Source: CBDANZ01 sp965197865 (lineage in GTDB: Bacteria; Acidobacteriota; Vicinamibacteria; Vicinamibacterales; CAVVIG01). From it: a stretch of 64,000 nucleotides of DNA. Numbering within the stretch: position 1 is the stretch's first letter; each line of letters starts with the position of its first letter. Of the stretch, positions 50,223 to 64,000 are shown in pieces. The stretch covers positions 1 to 64,000 of the forward strand of contig CBDANZ010000001.1 of assembly GCA_965197865.1 (NCBI GenBank), given 5' to 3'. The notes under the pieces are model-generated. The model worked only from the letters and a program-made list of their open reading frames with translations. It had not been told where the DNA came from and ran no database searches. Both the position numbers and the translations under genes were made by a program.

Positions 50223-51413
50223 ATGCACGTCACGGCCCTCATCCCGGCTGGCGGACGAGGCCAGCGGCTTGGCGGCGCGCAGCCGAAACAGCTTCTATTA
50301 GTTGGCGGGCGTCCGACTCTCGAGCGCAGTATTTCCCTGCTTCTCGCCCATCCGGCGGTTGATGGAATCGTCGTCGCGCTCCCTGCCGGGATGGAGGCGG
50401 ATCCGCCGGCGTATCTGCGCGGCTCCTCGAAACCGATGCGGCTCGTGGCTGGCGGCGCCCGGCGTCAGGATTCGGTGGCGAATGCCTTTGCCGCGGCCAG
50501 CGAGAAAAGCGACATTCTTGTTGTCCATGACGCCGTGCGGCCGTTCGCGAGCGCCGATCTCATCACGCGCACGATTGCGGCCGCAGCCGAGTGTGGTGCC
50601 GCAACAGCTGCGCTACCGGCGCGCGATACCGTCAAACGCGCGGCCGCCCACCCTTCCTCCACGGCCGCCGAACACGACGAGGGCGGGACTCTGGTCGTAG
50701 CGGAGACGCTGCCGCGCGCCTCGCTTTTTCTGGCTCAGACGCCCCAGGCCTTCCGGCGCGATGTTCTGCGCGACGCGCTGGCGCTGGGCGGTCACGACGC
50801 GACCGATGAAGCAACGCTGGCTGAGCGCGCGGGGCATACGGTCCGGCTCGTCGACGGAGAGCCGACCAACATCAAGATCACAACGCCTGAAGATCTTCCG
50901 ATGGCCGAAGCGATCGCTCGCGCGGGCCACGCGACACTGGTCTGGCGCACGGGCTTCGGGTACGATCTGCACCGGCTGGTTGAGGGCCGACGGCTGATAC
51001 TGGGCGGCGTCACGATTCCGTTCGAGCGTGGTCTAGCCGGTCATTCGGATGCCGACGCCGTGTGTCATGCGATCACGGACGCAATCCTCGGCGCCGCAGC
51101 CGCCGGCGACATCGGCCGTCATGCTCCGGACACCGACCTGCAATGGAAGGACGCGTCGAGCCTCGAGCTGCTGCGGCGCGCGGGTGAGGCTGTTCGCGAG
51201 CGCGGGTTCAAAGTCGGCAACATCGATGCGTCGGTCGTCGCCGAACGCCCGAAGTTGGCGCCCTACGTCGATACGATGCGCGGCAAGGTGGCCAACGCGC
51301 TCGGGATCACAGTTGATCGGGTCAGCATCAAGGGGAAGACGAACGAGGGAATCGGCGAGCTCGGTCGTGGCGAGGCCATCGCTGTCCATGCGGTCGTTCT
51401 GCTCGTGTCATGA
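50223..51413 (+). CDS. ispDF: Bifunctional IspD/IspF isoprenoid enzyme
   Basis: A 396-aa fusion. Residues about 1-230 are the CDP-ME synthase IspD: LIPAGGRGQRLGGAQPKQLL, VVHDAVRPFAS, LAQTPQAFRRDVLRDAL. Residues about 240-396 are the MEcPP synthase IspF: GFGYDLHRLVEGRRLILGGV (metal Asp-x-His), LAGHSDADAVCHAITDAILG and SIKGKTNEGIGELGRGEAIA. These perform the steps before and after IspE, encoded 9 kb upstream. Fusion of IspD and IspF is known in Alphaproteobacteria, Campylobacterota and others. Start ATG 50223 is set by the family start. Confidence 0.95.
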   Translation: MHVTALIPAGGRGQRLGGAQPKQLLLVGGRPTLERSISLLLAHPAVDGIVVALPAGMEADPPAYLRGSSKPMRLVAGGARRQDSVANAFAAASEKSDILVVHDAVRPFASADLITRTIAAAAECGAATAALPARDTVKRAAAHPSSTAAEHDEGGTLVVAETLPRASLFLAQTPQAFRRDVLRDALALGGHDATDEATLAERAGHTVRLVDGEPTNIKITTPEDLPMAEAIARAGHATLVWRTGFGYDLHRLVEGRRLILGGVTIPFERGLAGHSDADAVCHAITDAILGAAAAGDIGRHAPDTDLQWKDASSLELLRRAGEAVRERGFKVGNIDASVVAERPKLAPYVDTMRGKVANALGITVDRVSIKGKTNEGIGELGRGEAIAVHAVVLLVS

Positions 51414-51452
51414 GGAATTGAGAATCAGGAATTGGGATTGACGACGTAGTTC

Positions 51453-52181
51453 ATGCTGATTTACGGCATCAATCCGGTCCTCGAAGCGCTCAGCGCCGGA
51501 CGCGTCAAGCTGCTGCGCGTCGGTGAGCGCGTGAGTGGGCGCGTGGCAGAGGCGGTCAGGACGGCCGAGGGCGGGGGCGTGCCGGTACGGCGGGTTTCAT
51601 CCGCCGAGCTCGCACGGGCCGTCGGCGGTGGTGCGCGCGGTCGGCATCAGGGACTCGTCGCCGAGCTGAAGGAAGGTAGGACGGTCGAGGTTGCGGATCT
51701 CATCTCGGGCGCCAAAGGCCCGCCGCTCATTGTCGTTCTCGACGGCATCGAAGATCCCCACAACATCGGAGCGATTCTCAGGACCCTCGACGCAGCCGAC
51801 GCCGACGGCGTGGTCCGCCAGACCCGTCGTGCGGCGCCGCTCGGGGGCGCGGCCGCCAAGGCCTCGGCCGGCGCCGTGTCGCACGTGAAGATCGCAGAGG
51901 TGGTGAACATCGCGCGAGCGCTTGAAGAACTGAAGGAGGCAGGAGTCTGGACCGTCGGCCTTGCAGGCGATGCCAGGAAACGGTATGACGAGGTGGACTT
52001 CTCGCTGCCGACGGCTCTGGTCGCCGGGGCCGAAGGCGTCGGATTGCGCCGCCTTGTTCGGGAGCGATGCGACTGGCTGGTGTCGATCCCGATGCTTGGC
52101 CACGTTCAGAGCCTGAACGTGTCGGTCGCCACTGGAATTGTTCTATTTGAAGCCGTGAACCAGCGTCGGAGACGTCCATAG
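51453..52181 (+). CDS. rlmB: 23S rRNA 2'-O-methyltransferase RlmB (SpoU/TrmH family)
   Basis: A 242-aa SPOUT methyltransferase. The N-terminal substrate-binding part begins LIYGINPVLEALSAGRVKLL and has GRHQGLVAEL. The knotted SAM domain has VLDGIEDPHNIGAILRTLDA ADAD, ALVAGAEGVGLRRLVRERCD and IPMLGHVQSLNVSVATGIVL. It fits RlmB (G2251 in E. coli) but a TrmH-group paralogue cannot be excluded. A phrase-like spacer (51414-51440) precedes it. Confidence 0.9.
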   Translation: MLIYGINPVLEALSAGRVKLLRVGERVSGRVAEAVRTAEGGGVPVRRVSSAELARAVGGGARGRHQGLVAELKEGRTVEVADLISGAKGPPLIVVLDGIEDPHNIGAILRTLDAADADGVVRQTRRAAPLGGAAAKASAGAVSHVKIAEVVNIARALEELKEAGVWTVGLAGDARKRYDEVDFSLPTALVAGAEGVGLRRLVRERCDWLVSIPMLGHVQSLNVSVATGIVLFEAVNQRRRRP

Positions 52182-52307
52182 CGGTAAGCCGTCATGGGTT
52201 CCCGCACGCGCTCTTGCTCTCCGGCTGGTGACAGAATCAGCAGGAACTGCACGCTGGGGCGGTGAGGTCAAGTAGGCTTGACCAGCTAGACTTGACCAGC
52301 CAAGAAG

Positions 52308-52337
52308 TTGCGCGCCTGGCACACGACGTGCTAGGCT
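52308..52337 (+). promoter_or_regulatory. Candidate promoter for the tRNA-tuf operon
   Basis: TTGCGC (52308-52313), an 18-base spacer, and TAGGCT (52332-52337) precede tRNA-Thr by 14 bases. Upstream (52266-52297) GGTCAAG/CTTGACC repeats may end rlmB transcription or form a control site. Confidence 0.4.
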
Positions 52338-52351
52338 ATTTCATTTGTCTG

Positions 52352-52425
52352 GCTGGCGTAGCTCAGCCCGGTAGAGCAGCTGATTTGTAATCAGCCGGTC
52401 GGGGGTTCAAATCCCTCCGCCAGCT
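52352..52425 (+). tRNA. tRNA-Thr (anticodon TGT)
   Basis: Acceptor GCTGGCG pairs with CGCCAGC, and the anticodon loop is TTTGTAA inside CTGAT/ATCAG. The T-arm GGGGGTTCAAATCCCTC is present. CCA is not encoded (TCCC follows). Confidence 0.94.
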
Positions 52426-52493
52426 CCCTCGGATCTGCTCCTCCGCCGCGAGTCAAGTGTCGAGAGCAACGCATTCCAACACAACAGACAGCT

Positions 52494-52580
52494 GGCGAGG
52501 TAGCGAAGCGGTCAAACGCAGCAGACTGTAAATCTGTCGCCCTAGCGGCTTCGAAGGTTCGAGTCCTTCCCTCGCCACCA
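52494..52580 (+). tRNA. tRNA-Tyr (anticodon GTA)
   Basis: Acceptor GGCGAGG/CCTCGCC and loop CTGTAAA (anticodon GTA). The long variable arm (CGCCCTAGCGGCTTCG) is typical of bacterial Tyr. CCA is encoded. Confidence 0.94.
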
Positions 52581-52626
52581 ACTTGGGCGATCGTGAAGTT
52601 GGATCATCTCGTCAACCGGTCAACGG

Positions 52627-52701
52627 GCGGGAGTAACTCAGTGGTAGAGTCACAGCCTTCCAAGCTGTTGGTCGCGGGTTCGATCCCCGTCTCCCGCTCC
52701 A
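52627..52701 (+). tRNA. tRNA-Gly (anticodon TCC)
   Basis: Acceptor GCGGGAG/CTCCCGC, loop CTTCCAA in CAGC/GCTG (anticodon TCC), T-arm with GGGTTCGATCCCCG, and encoded CCA. Confidence 0.94.
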
Positions 52702-52795
52702 GCCCTTCGTGCGGAGGCTGACTGCCGTAGCGCGAAGGGCAAGGTGCGGACCGCAGCGAACTGACGCCTGTTGACTGACGACTGATGAGTGTTAG

Positions 52796-52871
<76 letters not shown>

Positions 52872-52921
52872 GAGCCGCTGCCGAATTTGTAGCGACACGA
52901 CACCCGCGAGGATCGTTAGAT

Positions 52922-54121
52922 ATGGCCAAAGAAAAATTCGATCGCAGCAAACCTCATGTGAATGTGGGCACCATCGGGCACATCGACCACGGCAAGACGA
53001 CGCTCACTTCGGCGCTCACCAAGGTCGCTGCAGACAGGGGCTGGGCGAGGTTCATCTCCTACGACGAGGTCGCCAAGGCGTCCGAGTCGCAAGGCCGGCG
53101 CGACGAGACGAAGATTCTCACGATCGCGACGAGCCACGTCGAGTACTCGACAGCGAAACGACATTACGCGCACGTGGACTGCCCTGGCCACGCCGATTAC
53201 ATTAAGAACATGATCACCGGCGCGGCGCAGATGGATGGTGCAATCGTGGTGGTCAGCGCAGTCGACGGCCCCATGCCGCAGACCCGGGAACACATTCTGC
53301 TAGCGCGTCAGGTCAATGTTCCGTGTCTCGTCGTCGCGCTCAACAAGGTCGACGCGATCGACGATCCGGAGATCCTCGACCTCGTCGAGCTCGAGGTGCG
53401 TGAGCTTCTGAAGATGTACAAGTTTCCCGGCGATGAAGTTCCGGTGGTCCGCGTGTCGGCGCTCAAGGCGCTGGAGGGCGATGCCGAGGGCATAGCGGGC
53501 GTCGTGAAGCTGATGGAGGCGCTCGACTCGTACGTGCCGATTCCTCAGCGCGAGATCGAGAAGCCCTTCCTGATGCCCATCGAGGACGTCTTCTCGATCT
53601 CGGGCCGAGGCACCGTCGTCACCGGCCGCGTCGAACGCGGCAAGGTGAAAGTCGGCGAGGAGATCCAGATCGTCGGGTTCAGGCCGACCGAGAAGAAGAT
53701 CGTCACGGGCGTCGAGATGTTCCGAAAGCTCCTCGACGAGGGCGTGGCGGGCGACAACATCGGCGTGCTGCTTCGCGGCGTGGAGAAGACCGACGTCGAG
53801 CGGGGCCAGGTGCTCGCGAAGCCCGGCTCGATCACCCCGCACACGAAGTTCAAGGGCGAGGTCTACATTCTGTCGAAAGAAGAGGGCGGCCGCCACACGC
53901 CGTTCTTCAACGGCTATCGTCCGCAGTTCTACATCCGCACCACCGACGTCACTGGCACGCTCCATCTGCCCGAGGGCGTTGAGATGGTGATGCCGGGGGA
54001 CAACACGACCATCAGGGCCGAGCTGATGACGCCGGTTGCAATCGAAAAGGGCTCGCGCTACGCGATCCGCGAAGGCGGCCGTACGGTGGGTGCGGGCACC
54101 ATCACAGAGCTCGTGGAATAG
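52922..54121 (+). CDS. tuf: Elongation factor Tu with altered effector loop
   Basis: A 399-aa GTPase that delivers aminoacyl-tRNA. G1 is GHIDHGKT (residues 19-26), G3 DCPGH (86-90), G4 NKVD. Domain 2 and 3 text is normal (GRGTVVTGRVERG, PGSITPHTKFKGEVY). At switch I, most EF-Tu have EERxRGITI; here residues 58-75 read GRRDETKILTIATSHVEY, so RGITI becomes KILTI, with the effector Thr kept. A similar loop is known to me only from some non-proteobacterial lineages such as Planctomycetes. ATG 52922 is the family start; the longer frame crosses the tRNA. Confidence 0.93.
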   Translation: MAKEKFDRSKPHVNVGTIGHIDHGKTTLTSALTKVAADRGWARFISYDEVAKASESQGRRDETKILTIATSHVEYSTAKRHYAHVDCPGHADYIKNMITGAAQMDGAIVVVSAVDGPMPQTREHILLARQVNVPCLVVALNKVDAIDDPEILDLVELEVRELLKMYKFPGDEVPVVRVSALKALEGDAEGIAGVVKLMEALDSYVPIPQREIEKPFLMPIEDVFSISGRGTVVTGRVERGKVKVGEEIQIVGFRPTEKKIVTGVEMFRKLLDEGVAGDNIGVLLRGVEKTDVERGQVLAKPGSITPHTKFKGEVYILSKEEGGRHTPFFNGYRPQFYIRTTDVTGTLHLPEGVEMVMPGDNTTIRAELMTPVAIEKGSRYAIREGGRTVGAGTITELVE

Positions 54122-54130
54122 GCTCGCGTC

Positions 54131-54280
54131 ATGAGAGAGATCATCGCGCTGGCTTGCACCGAGTGTAAGCGCCGTAATTACAGTACGACGAAGAACAGGA
54201 AGAAGACGACCGAGCGACTCGAGATGAGCAAGTTCTGCCGCTTCTGTCGCAAGCACACGTCGCATAAGGAGACGAAGTAG
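54131..54280 (+). CDS. rpmG: Ribosomal protein bL33
   Basis: A 49-aa protein, ATG 54131, REIIALACTECKRRNYSTTK followed by KNRKKTTERLEMSKFCRFCR and KHTSHKETK. It is the four-cysteine (CxxC...CxxC) zinc-binding form. The stop codon TAG (54278-54280) overlaps the first two bases of tRNA-Trp, so processing of the tRNA trims the mRNA end. Confidence 0.93.
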   Translation: MREIIALACTECKRRNYSTTKNRKKTTERLEMSKFCRFCRKHTSHKETK

Positions 54281-54354
54281 GCCAGTAGCTCAATCGGCAG
54301 AGCACCGGTCTCCAAAACCGGGGGTTGGGGGTTCGATTCCCTCCTGGCCTGCCA
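54279..54354 (+). tRNA. tRNA-Trp (anticodon CCA)
   Basis: Acceptor AGGCCAG/CTGGCCT, loop CTCCAAA in CCGGT/ACCGG (anticodon CCA), T-arm GGGGGTTCGATTCCCTC, encoded CCA at 54352-54354. It overlaps the rpmG stop by two bases. Confidence 0.94.
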
Positions 54355-54360
54355 GCCCTT

Positions 54361-54458
54361 CGGGTCGTGGAAGGCAGAAGGGGAAGGCCGAAGGGTAGAG
54401 GGAAAAAGGGAGAAGGAAGAAGTCAGAAGGGCGAAGGCAGAAGGAGAAGTGGAAGGAA
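54361..54458 (+). repeat. Polypurine phrase repeat between tRNA-Trp and secE
   Basis: About 95 bases almost entirely A and G, built from varied units such as gaagg, cagaagg and gggaaaaagg. It fills the spacer before the secE start. It could form a triplex or an unstructured leader; no known element. Confidence 0.6.
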
Positions 54459-54725
54459 ATGGGGGCTGACACTTCGACAAACCCGACGACGGCCCTGGAG
54501 ACCGTGCGGGAAGCAGCGGGCGGTCGGTTAGAGCGTCTGCGCCTCTTTCTGAGCGAGGTGCGCAACGAGCTGAAGCGCGTGACCTGGCCCTCTCGAAAGG
54601 AAGTCTACGCGACGACAATCGTCGTCATCCTGACGTCACTATTCTTCGGGATCTATCTGTGGGTGCTCGACCTCAGCTTTTCTAACGTCGTGCAGTGGAT
54701 CTTCCGCCGGTTTAGCGGGGCATGA
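54459..54725 (+). CDS. secE: Preprotein translocase subunit SecE
   Basis: An 88-aa single-spanning form. The amphipathic helix LSEVRNELKRVTWPSRKEVY is the SecE signature, followed by a membrane helix (TTIVVILTSLFFGIYLWVLD). The N-terminal 25 residues are variable. Its stop overlaps nusG (ATGA), the usual secE-nusG pair. Confidence 0.94.
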   Translation: MGADTSTNPTTALETVREAAGGRLERLRLFLSEVRNELKRVTWPSRKEVYATTIVVILTSLFFGIYLWVLDLSFSNVVQWIFRRFSGA

Positions 54726-55264
54726 CCGACGTCGCGACCAGGAACTGGTACATCGTCCACACCTACTCGGGGTTTGAGAAGAAGGTGGCTGAGTCGCTGC
54801 AGCAGCGCGTGCAGGCGTACGGGCTGCAGGGTGAGATCGGCGAGCTCCTCATCCCAACCGAAGACGTGGTAGAGATGCGCGGCGGGCGGAAGGTCGTGAC
54901 CGCGAAGCGGTTCTTCCCCGGCTACATCCTGGTCGAGATGAACATGTCCGACCACGCCTGGCACGTGGTGAAGAACACGCCGAAGGTCACCGGCTTCGTG
55001 GGGGCCGGAGCGAAGCCCACGCCGTTGAGCCGAGAGGAGGTCGAACAGATCCTCACGCAGGTGAAAAATGCGGCCGAAAAGCCGAAGCCGAAGTACATGT
55101 TCGAGAAGGGCGAGCAGGTGCGGATCAACGAGGGGCCGTTTACCAGTTTCTACGGCGTGGTTGACGACGTGAACGTCGACAAGAACACACTGAAAGTGAT
55201 GGTGACGATCTTCGGTCGCGCAACACCCGTCGAGCTCGATTTCTTGCAGGTGGAGAAGATTTAG
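54722..55264 (+). CDS. nusG: Transcription termination/antitermination factor NusG
   Basis: A 180-aa protein with an NGN domain (NWYIVHTYSGFEKKVAESLQ, KRFFPGYILVEMNMSDHAWH) that binds RNA polymerase and a C-terminal KOW domain (FEKGEQVRINEGPFTSFYGV). Length matches E. coli. ATGA overlap with secE; rplK starts six bases after its stop. Confidence 0.96.
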   Translation: MTDVATRNWYIVHTYSGFEKKVAESLQQRVQAYGLQGEIGELLIPTEDVVEMRGGRKVVTAKRFFPGYILVEMNMSDHAWHVVKNTPKVTGFVGAGAKPTPLSREEVEQILTQVKNAAEKPKPKYMFEKGEQVRINEGPFTSFYGVVDDVNVDKNTLKVMVTIFGRATPVELDFLQVEKI

Positions 55265-55270
55265 GGAGGC

Positions 55271-55696
55271 ATGGCGAAAAAAGTACAGGCCATCGTGAAG
55301 ATCCAGATTGCGGCGGGCAAAGCCACGCCGGCGCCGCCTGTTGGGACCGCGCTCGGCCCGCAAGGCGTCAGCATCATGGACTTCTGCAAGAACTTCAACT
55401 CGAGGACGGCGAAAGACGAGGGTCTCATCATCCCGGTCGTCGTGACCGTGTATGCGGACCGGTCCTACGCCTTCATCACGAAAACTCCGCCAGCGCCGGT
55501 GCTCCTGAAGCGCGCCGCAAACATTGCGAAGGGTTCGGCCGAACCCAACAAGGCGAAGGTTGGTACCGTGACGGCCAAGCAGGTCGAGGAGATCGCGAAG
55601 CTGAAGATGCCAGACCTGAACTGCGATTCACTTGAATCGGCAGTCAAGTCGATCGCAGGCACGGCCCGGTCGATGGGTCTGGACGTGGTCGGATAG
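55271..55696 (+). CDS. rplK: Ribosomal protein uL11
   Basis: A 141-aa protein. VKIQIAAGKATPAPPVGTAL, GPQGVSIMDFCKNFN and SFITKTPPAPVLLKRA-type text (here AFITKTPPAPVLLKRAA) are the L11 signatures, and the C-terminal rRNA-binding domain ends IAGTARSMGLDVVG. It binds the GTPase-associated centre. Confidence 0.96.
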   Translation: MAKKVQAIVKIQIAAGKATPAPPVGTALGPQGVSIMDFCKNFNSRTAKDEGLIIPVVVTVYADRSYAFITKTPPAPVLLKRAANIAKGSAEPNKAKVGTVTAKQVEEIAKLKMPDLNCDSLESAVKSIAGTARSMGLDVVG

Positions 55697-55719
55697 CGGG
55701 GTGGACCACCGGAGACACG

Positions 55720-56427
55720 ATGCGCAGCCACGGCAAGAAGTACACCGCCGCCAGGGCCGAGGTCGCACCCGATCGGAGCTATACGATCGAGGAGGCGATC
55801 CCGCTCCTGCAGAAAGTGAAGTTCGCGAAATTCGACGAGACCGTCGAGCTCACGCTTAGGCTCGGTGTCGATCCAAGACACGCGGATCAGATGGTGCGGG
55901 GCACGGTGGTGCTCCCGCACGGCCTCGGAAAGTCCAAACGCGTGCTCGCGATTGCGAGCGGCGAGAAGCAGAAAGAAGCGCAGGAAGCGGGCGCCGACGT
56001 CGTCGGCGGCGAAGAGCTCGTCGATAAGATTGGCGGCGGCTGGATCGACTTCGAGGCTGTCGTCGCAACGCCCGATATGATGCGCGCGGTCGGGAAGCTC
56101 GGGAAGGTGCTCGGCCCGCGTGGCCTCATGCCCAACCCGAAGACTGGCACCGTCTCGGTCGATGTTGCCAGGGCGGTGAAGGAAATCAAGGCCGGCAAAG
56201 TGGAGTTTCGCGTGGACAAGACCGGCATCATCCACGCGCCCGTCGGCAGGACGTCGTTCGCGAGCGACGCCCTCGTGGCCAATGCGCATGCGCTAGTCGA
56301 CAGCATCGTGAAGGCGAAGCCGGCGGCGGCCAAGGGGAAGTATTTGAGAAGCGTGACCGTGTCGTCAACGATGGGCCCGGGCATTTGCGTCGACACGACG
56401 CACATTAGCGTGGTGACCAAGGATTGA
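55720..56427 (+). CDS. rplA: Ribosomal protein uL1
   Basis: A 235-aa protein starting RSHGKKYTAARAEVAPDRSY. Core motifs are VELTLRLGVDPRHADQMVRG, GLMPNPKTGTVSVDVARAVK and KGKYLRSVTVSSTMGPGICV. It binds the L1 stalk and can repress its own operon. The gap to rplJ (56428-56522) holds repeated cgttctgcgttcttcg words. Confidence 0.96.
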   Translation: MRSHGKKYTAARAEVAPDRSYTIEEAIPLLQKVKFAKFDETVELTLRLGVDPRHADQMVRGTVVLPHGLGKSKRVLAIASGEKQKEAQEAGADVVGGEELVDKIGGGWIDFEAVVATPDMMRAVGKLGKVLGPRGLMPNPKTGTVSVDVARAVKEIKAGKVEFRVDKTGIIHAPVGRTSFASDALVANAHALVDSIVKAKPAAAKGKYLRSVTVSSTMGPGICVDTTHISVVTKD

Positions 56428-56522
56428 CACTGCCGTTCTTCGTTCTGCGTTCTTCGTTCCACGTTCGGCAGAACCCGAGCCACGAGCGTCGAGCCGAGAA
56501 CGGAGAGCGACAAGGAACATAG

Positions 56523-57047
56523 ATGGCAGTCAGTAAGTCGGGGAAAGCCGCGGAAATCCAGGCCCTGGAGACGGCGTTCAAGGGGTCGGACAGTGCGATC
56601 CTCGTCGACTTCAAGGGGCTGAACGTGTCGCAGGTCACCGAGCTGCGGCGTCAGCTCCGCACGGCAAAGGCAAGCTACAAGGTCGTCAAGAACACGCTCG
56701 CCAGGCGGGCGCTGAAGGGAAGCTCGTTCGAGGTGCTCGAGCAGTACTTCGAAGGCACGACGGCGGTCGCCTATACCGCGACGGATCCGGTCGCGCTCGC
56801 CAAGACGCTAACAACGTTTGTCAAGATCGCGCCATCGCTGACGGTCAAGGCGGCGGTCGTGCAGGGTCGGGCCGTCAAGCCCGCCGAAGTGGCCGAGCTG
56901 GCCGCGCTGCCAGGGAAAAGCGAGCTGTACGCGAAATTGCTTTTCGTGTTGCAGGCGCCGATGGTCCAGATCGTCAGCGTGCTGAACGCCGCGCCACGGG
57001 ACTTGATGAGCGTGCTCGTGCAGGCGGAGAAGAAGAGATCTGAATAG
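56523..57047 (+). CDS. rplJ: Ribosomal protein uL10
   Basis: A 174-aa protein: KAAEIQALETAFKGSDSAIL, VDFKGLNVSQVTELRRQLRT, YKVVKNTLARRALKG. The C-terminal helix that carries L7/L12 dimers is present (PRDLMSVLVQAEKKR). It is the stalk base, followed by rplL. Confidence 0.95.
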   Translation: MAVSKSGKAAEIQALETAFKGSDSAILVDFKGLNVSQVTELRRQLRTAKASYKVVKNTLARRALKGSSFEVLEQYFEGTTAVAYTATDPVALAKTLTTFVKIAPSLTVKAAVVQGRAVKPAEVAELAALPGKSELYAKLLFVLQAPMVQIVSVLNAAPRDLMSVLVQAEKKRSE

Positions 57048-57064
57048 CCATAGAGGAGCAGACA

Positions 57065-57460
57065 ATGGCCCAAGTGACGCAGCAGCAGGTCGTCGAATAC
57101 ATCAAGGGGATCACCGTGCTCGAACTCTCGCAGCTCGTGAAGACGCTCGAAGCGGAGCTCGGGGTGTCGGCCGCCTCGGTGATGCCGATGGCGATGTCCC
57201 AGGGAAGCATGCCGGGCGGGGCGAGCGCTGCCTCGCCGGCCGAAGAAAAAACCGAGTTCACCGTCGAGCTCACCGAGATGGGCGCCAACAAGATTAACGT
57301 AATCAAGGCCGTCCGCGAAGTCACCAGCCTGGGTCTCAAGGAAGCGAAGGATCTCGTCGAGAGTGCGCCCAAGGCGATCAAGGAAGCGATTCCGAAGGAC
57401 GAGGCCAACGCCATCAAGAAGAAATTCGAAGACGTCGGCGCGAAGGTCGAGATCAAGTAG
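57065..57460 (+). CDS. rplL: Ribosomal protein bL12
   Basis: A 131-aa protein. The N-terminal dimer helix (VEYIKGITVLELSQLVKTLE) is joined by a Met/Ser/Gly/Ala-rich hinge to the C-terminal domain (EKTEFTVELTEMGANKINVI, REVTSLGLKEAKDLVESAPK). It recruits translational GTPases, including the EF-Tu encoded 3 kb upstream. The spacer to rpoB contains another phrase repeat. Confidence 0.95.
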   Translation: MAQVTQQQVVEYIKGITVLELSQLVKTLEAELGVSAASVMPMAMSQGSMPGGASAASPAEEKTEFTVELTEMGANKINVIKAVREVTSLGLKEAKDLVESAPKAIKEAIPKDEANAIKKKFEDVGAKVEIK

Positions 57461-57534
57461 GAGTCAGGATTCTTGACATCCTGAAATCCTCAGATTCAGA
57501 TCGACGTGTTTCGCTCTCTTCGAGGTCTTAACCC

Positions 57535-61815
<4,281 letters not shown>

Positions 61816-61920
61816 GATCTTTGAGCTTTTTCTCTCGGCCTTCAGCTTCCAGATTTCGGCGAACTTGGTGCTCGCTGAAAGCTGATAGCCAAGGGTTGAG
61901 AGCACCCAGCGAAGGGAACT

Positions 61921-64000
<2,080 letters not shown>

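Overview
The window reads as chromosomal DNA of a high-GC, aerobic, Gram-negative-type soil bacterium. The best guess is Acidobacteriota, probably the Vicinamibacteria side. This rests on gene order (ispE, tRNA-Gln, prs, rplY, pth, rpsF, rpsR, rplI, dnaB), fused IspDF, cysteine-rich inserts in RpoB, lipoprotein and LPS-type genes, and selA. It is an inference from protein resemblance, not a phylogeny.

Layout. (1) 88-4176, minus strand: a haem-binding (CxxCH) monooxygenase-like protein, a heavy-metal-binding-domain protein, and a fused O6-alkylguanine methyltransferase / 3-methyladenine glycosylase. (2) 4327-11949: a frameshifted CBS-domain gene, then half of a respiratory complex I operon: nuoJ, nuoK, a NuoL/MrpD-type subunit, a 71-aa membrane protein, a second MrpD-type subunit, nuoM, nuoN. 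(3) 11950-18661: a decayed island between the two halves of the complex I genes. It holds four convincing and one doubtful attC-like recombination sites, remnants of three toxin-antitoxin modules (two antitoxins intact, their toxins broken), a DUF4440 protein, a serine hydrolase lipoprotein, broken FAD-monooxygenase, membrane-protein and O-methyltransferase genes, and scraps of IS110- and IS3-family transposases. No integrase gene is visible. (4) 18662-26678: nuoA, B, C, D, fused EF, G, H, I, most genes overlapping by a few bases. (5) 26816-28608: a DinB-like gene, then a second gene graveyard (S46 peptidase tail, internally deleted Lhr helicase) carrying four REP-like palindromes. (6) 28711-37373: a SagB-type nitroreductase, selA, two small conserved genes, cold-shock protein, purH, an O-antigen ligase, a GT9 glycosyltransferase and a Trm112-like protein. 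(7) 37422-52181: TPR protein, lipoprotein, ispE, tRNA-Gln, a long RNA-like hairpin, prs, rplY, pth, rpsF, rpsR, rplI, dnaB, alr, radA, a plsC-like gene, ispDF and rlmB. (8) 52308-64000: tRNA-Thr, Tyr, Gly, Thr, then tuf, rpmG, tRNA-Trp, secE, nusG, rplKAJL, rpoB and the start of rpoC.

The complex I halves together encode a full NADH:quinone oxidoreductase with four antiporter-like membrane subunits instead of three. The right-hand 20 kb is translation and transcription machinery plus isoprenoid and nucleotide synthesis. The most unusual items are the attC-bearing island inside the complex I locus, the altered effector loop of EF-Tu, two four-cysteine inserts in RpoB, the 158-nt hairpin before prs, and the phrase-like degenerate repeats that fill many intergenic gaps.
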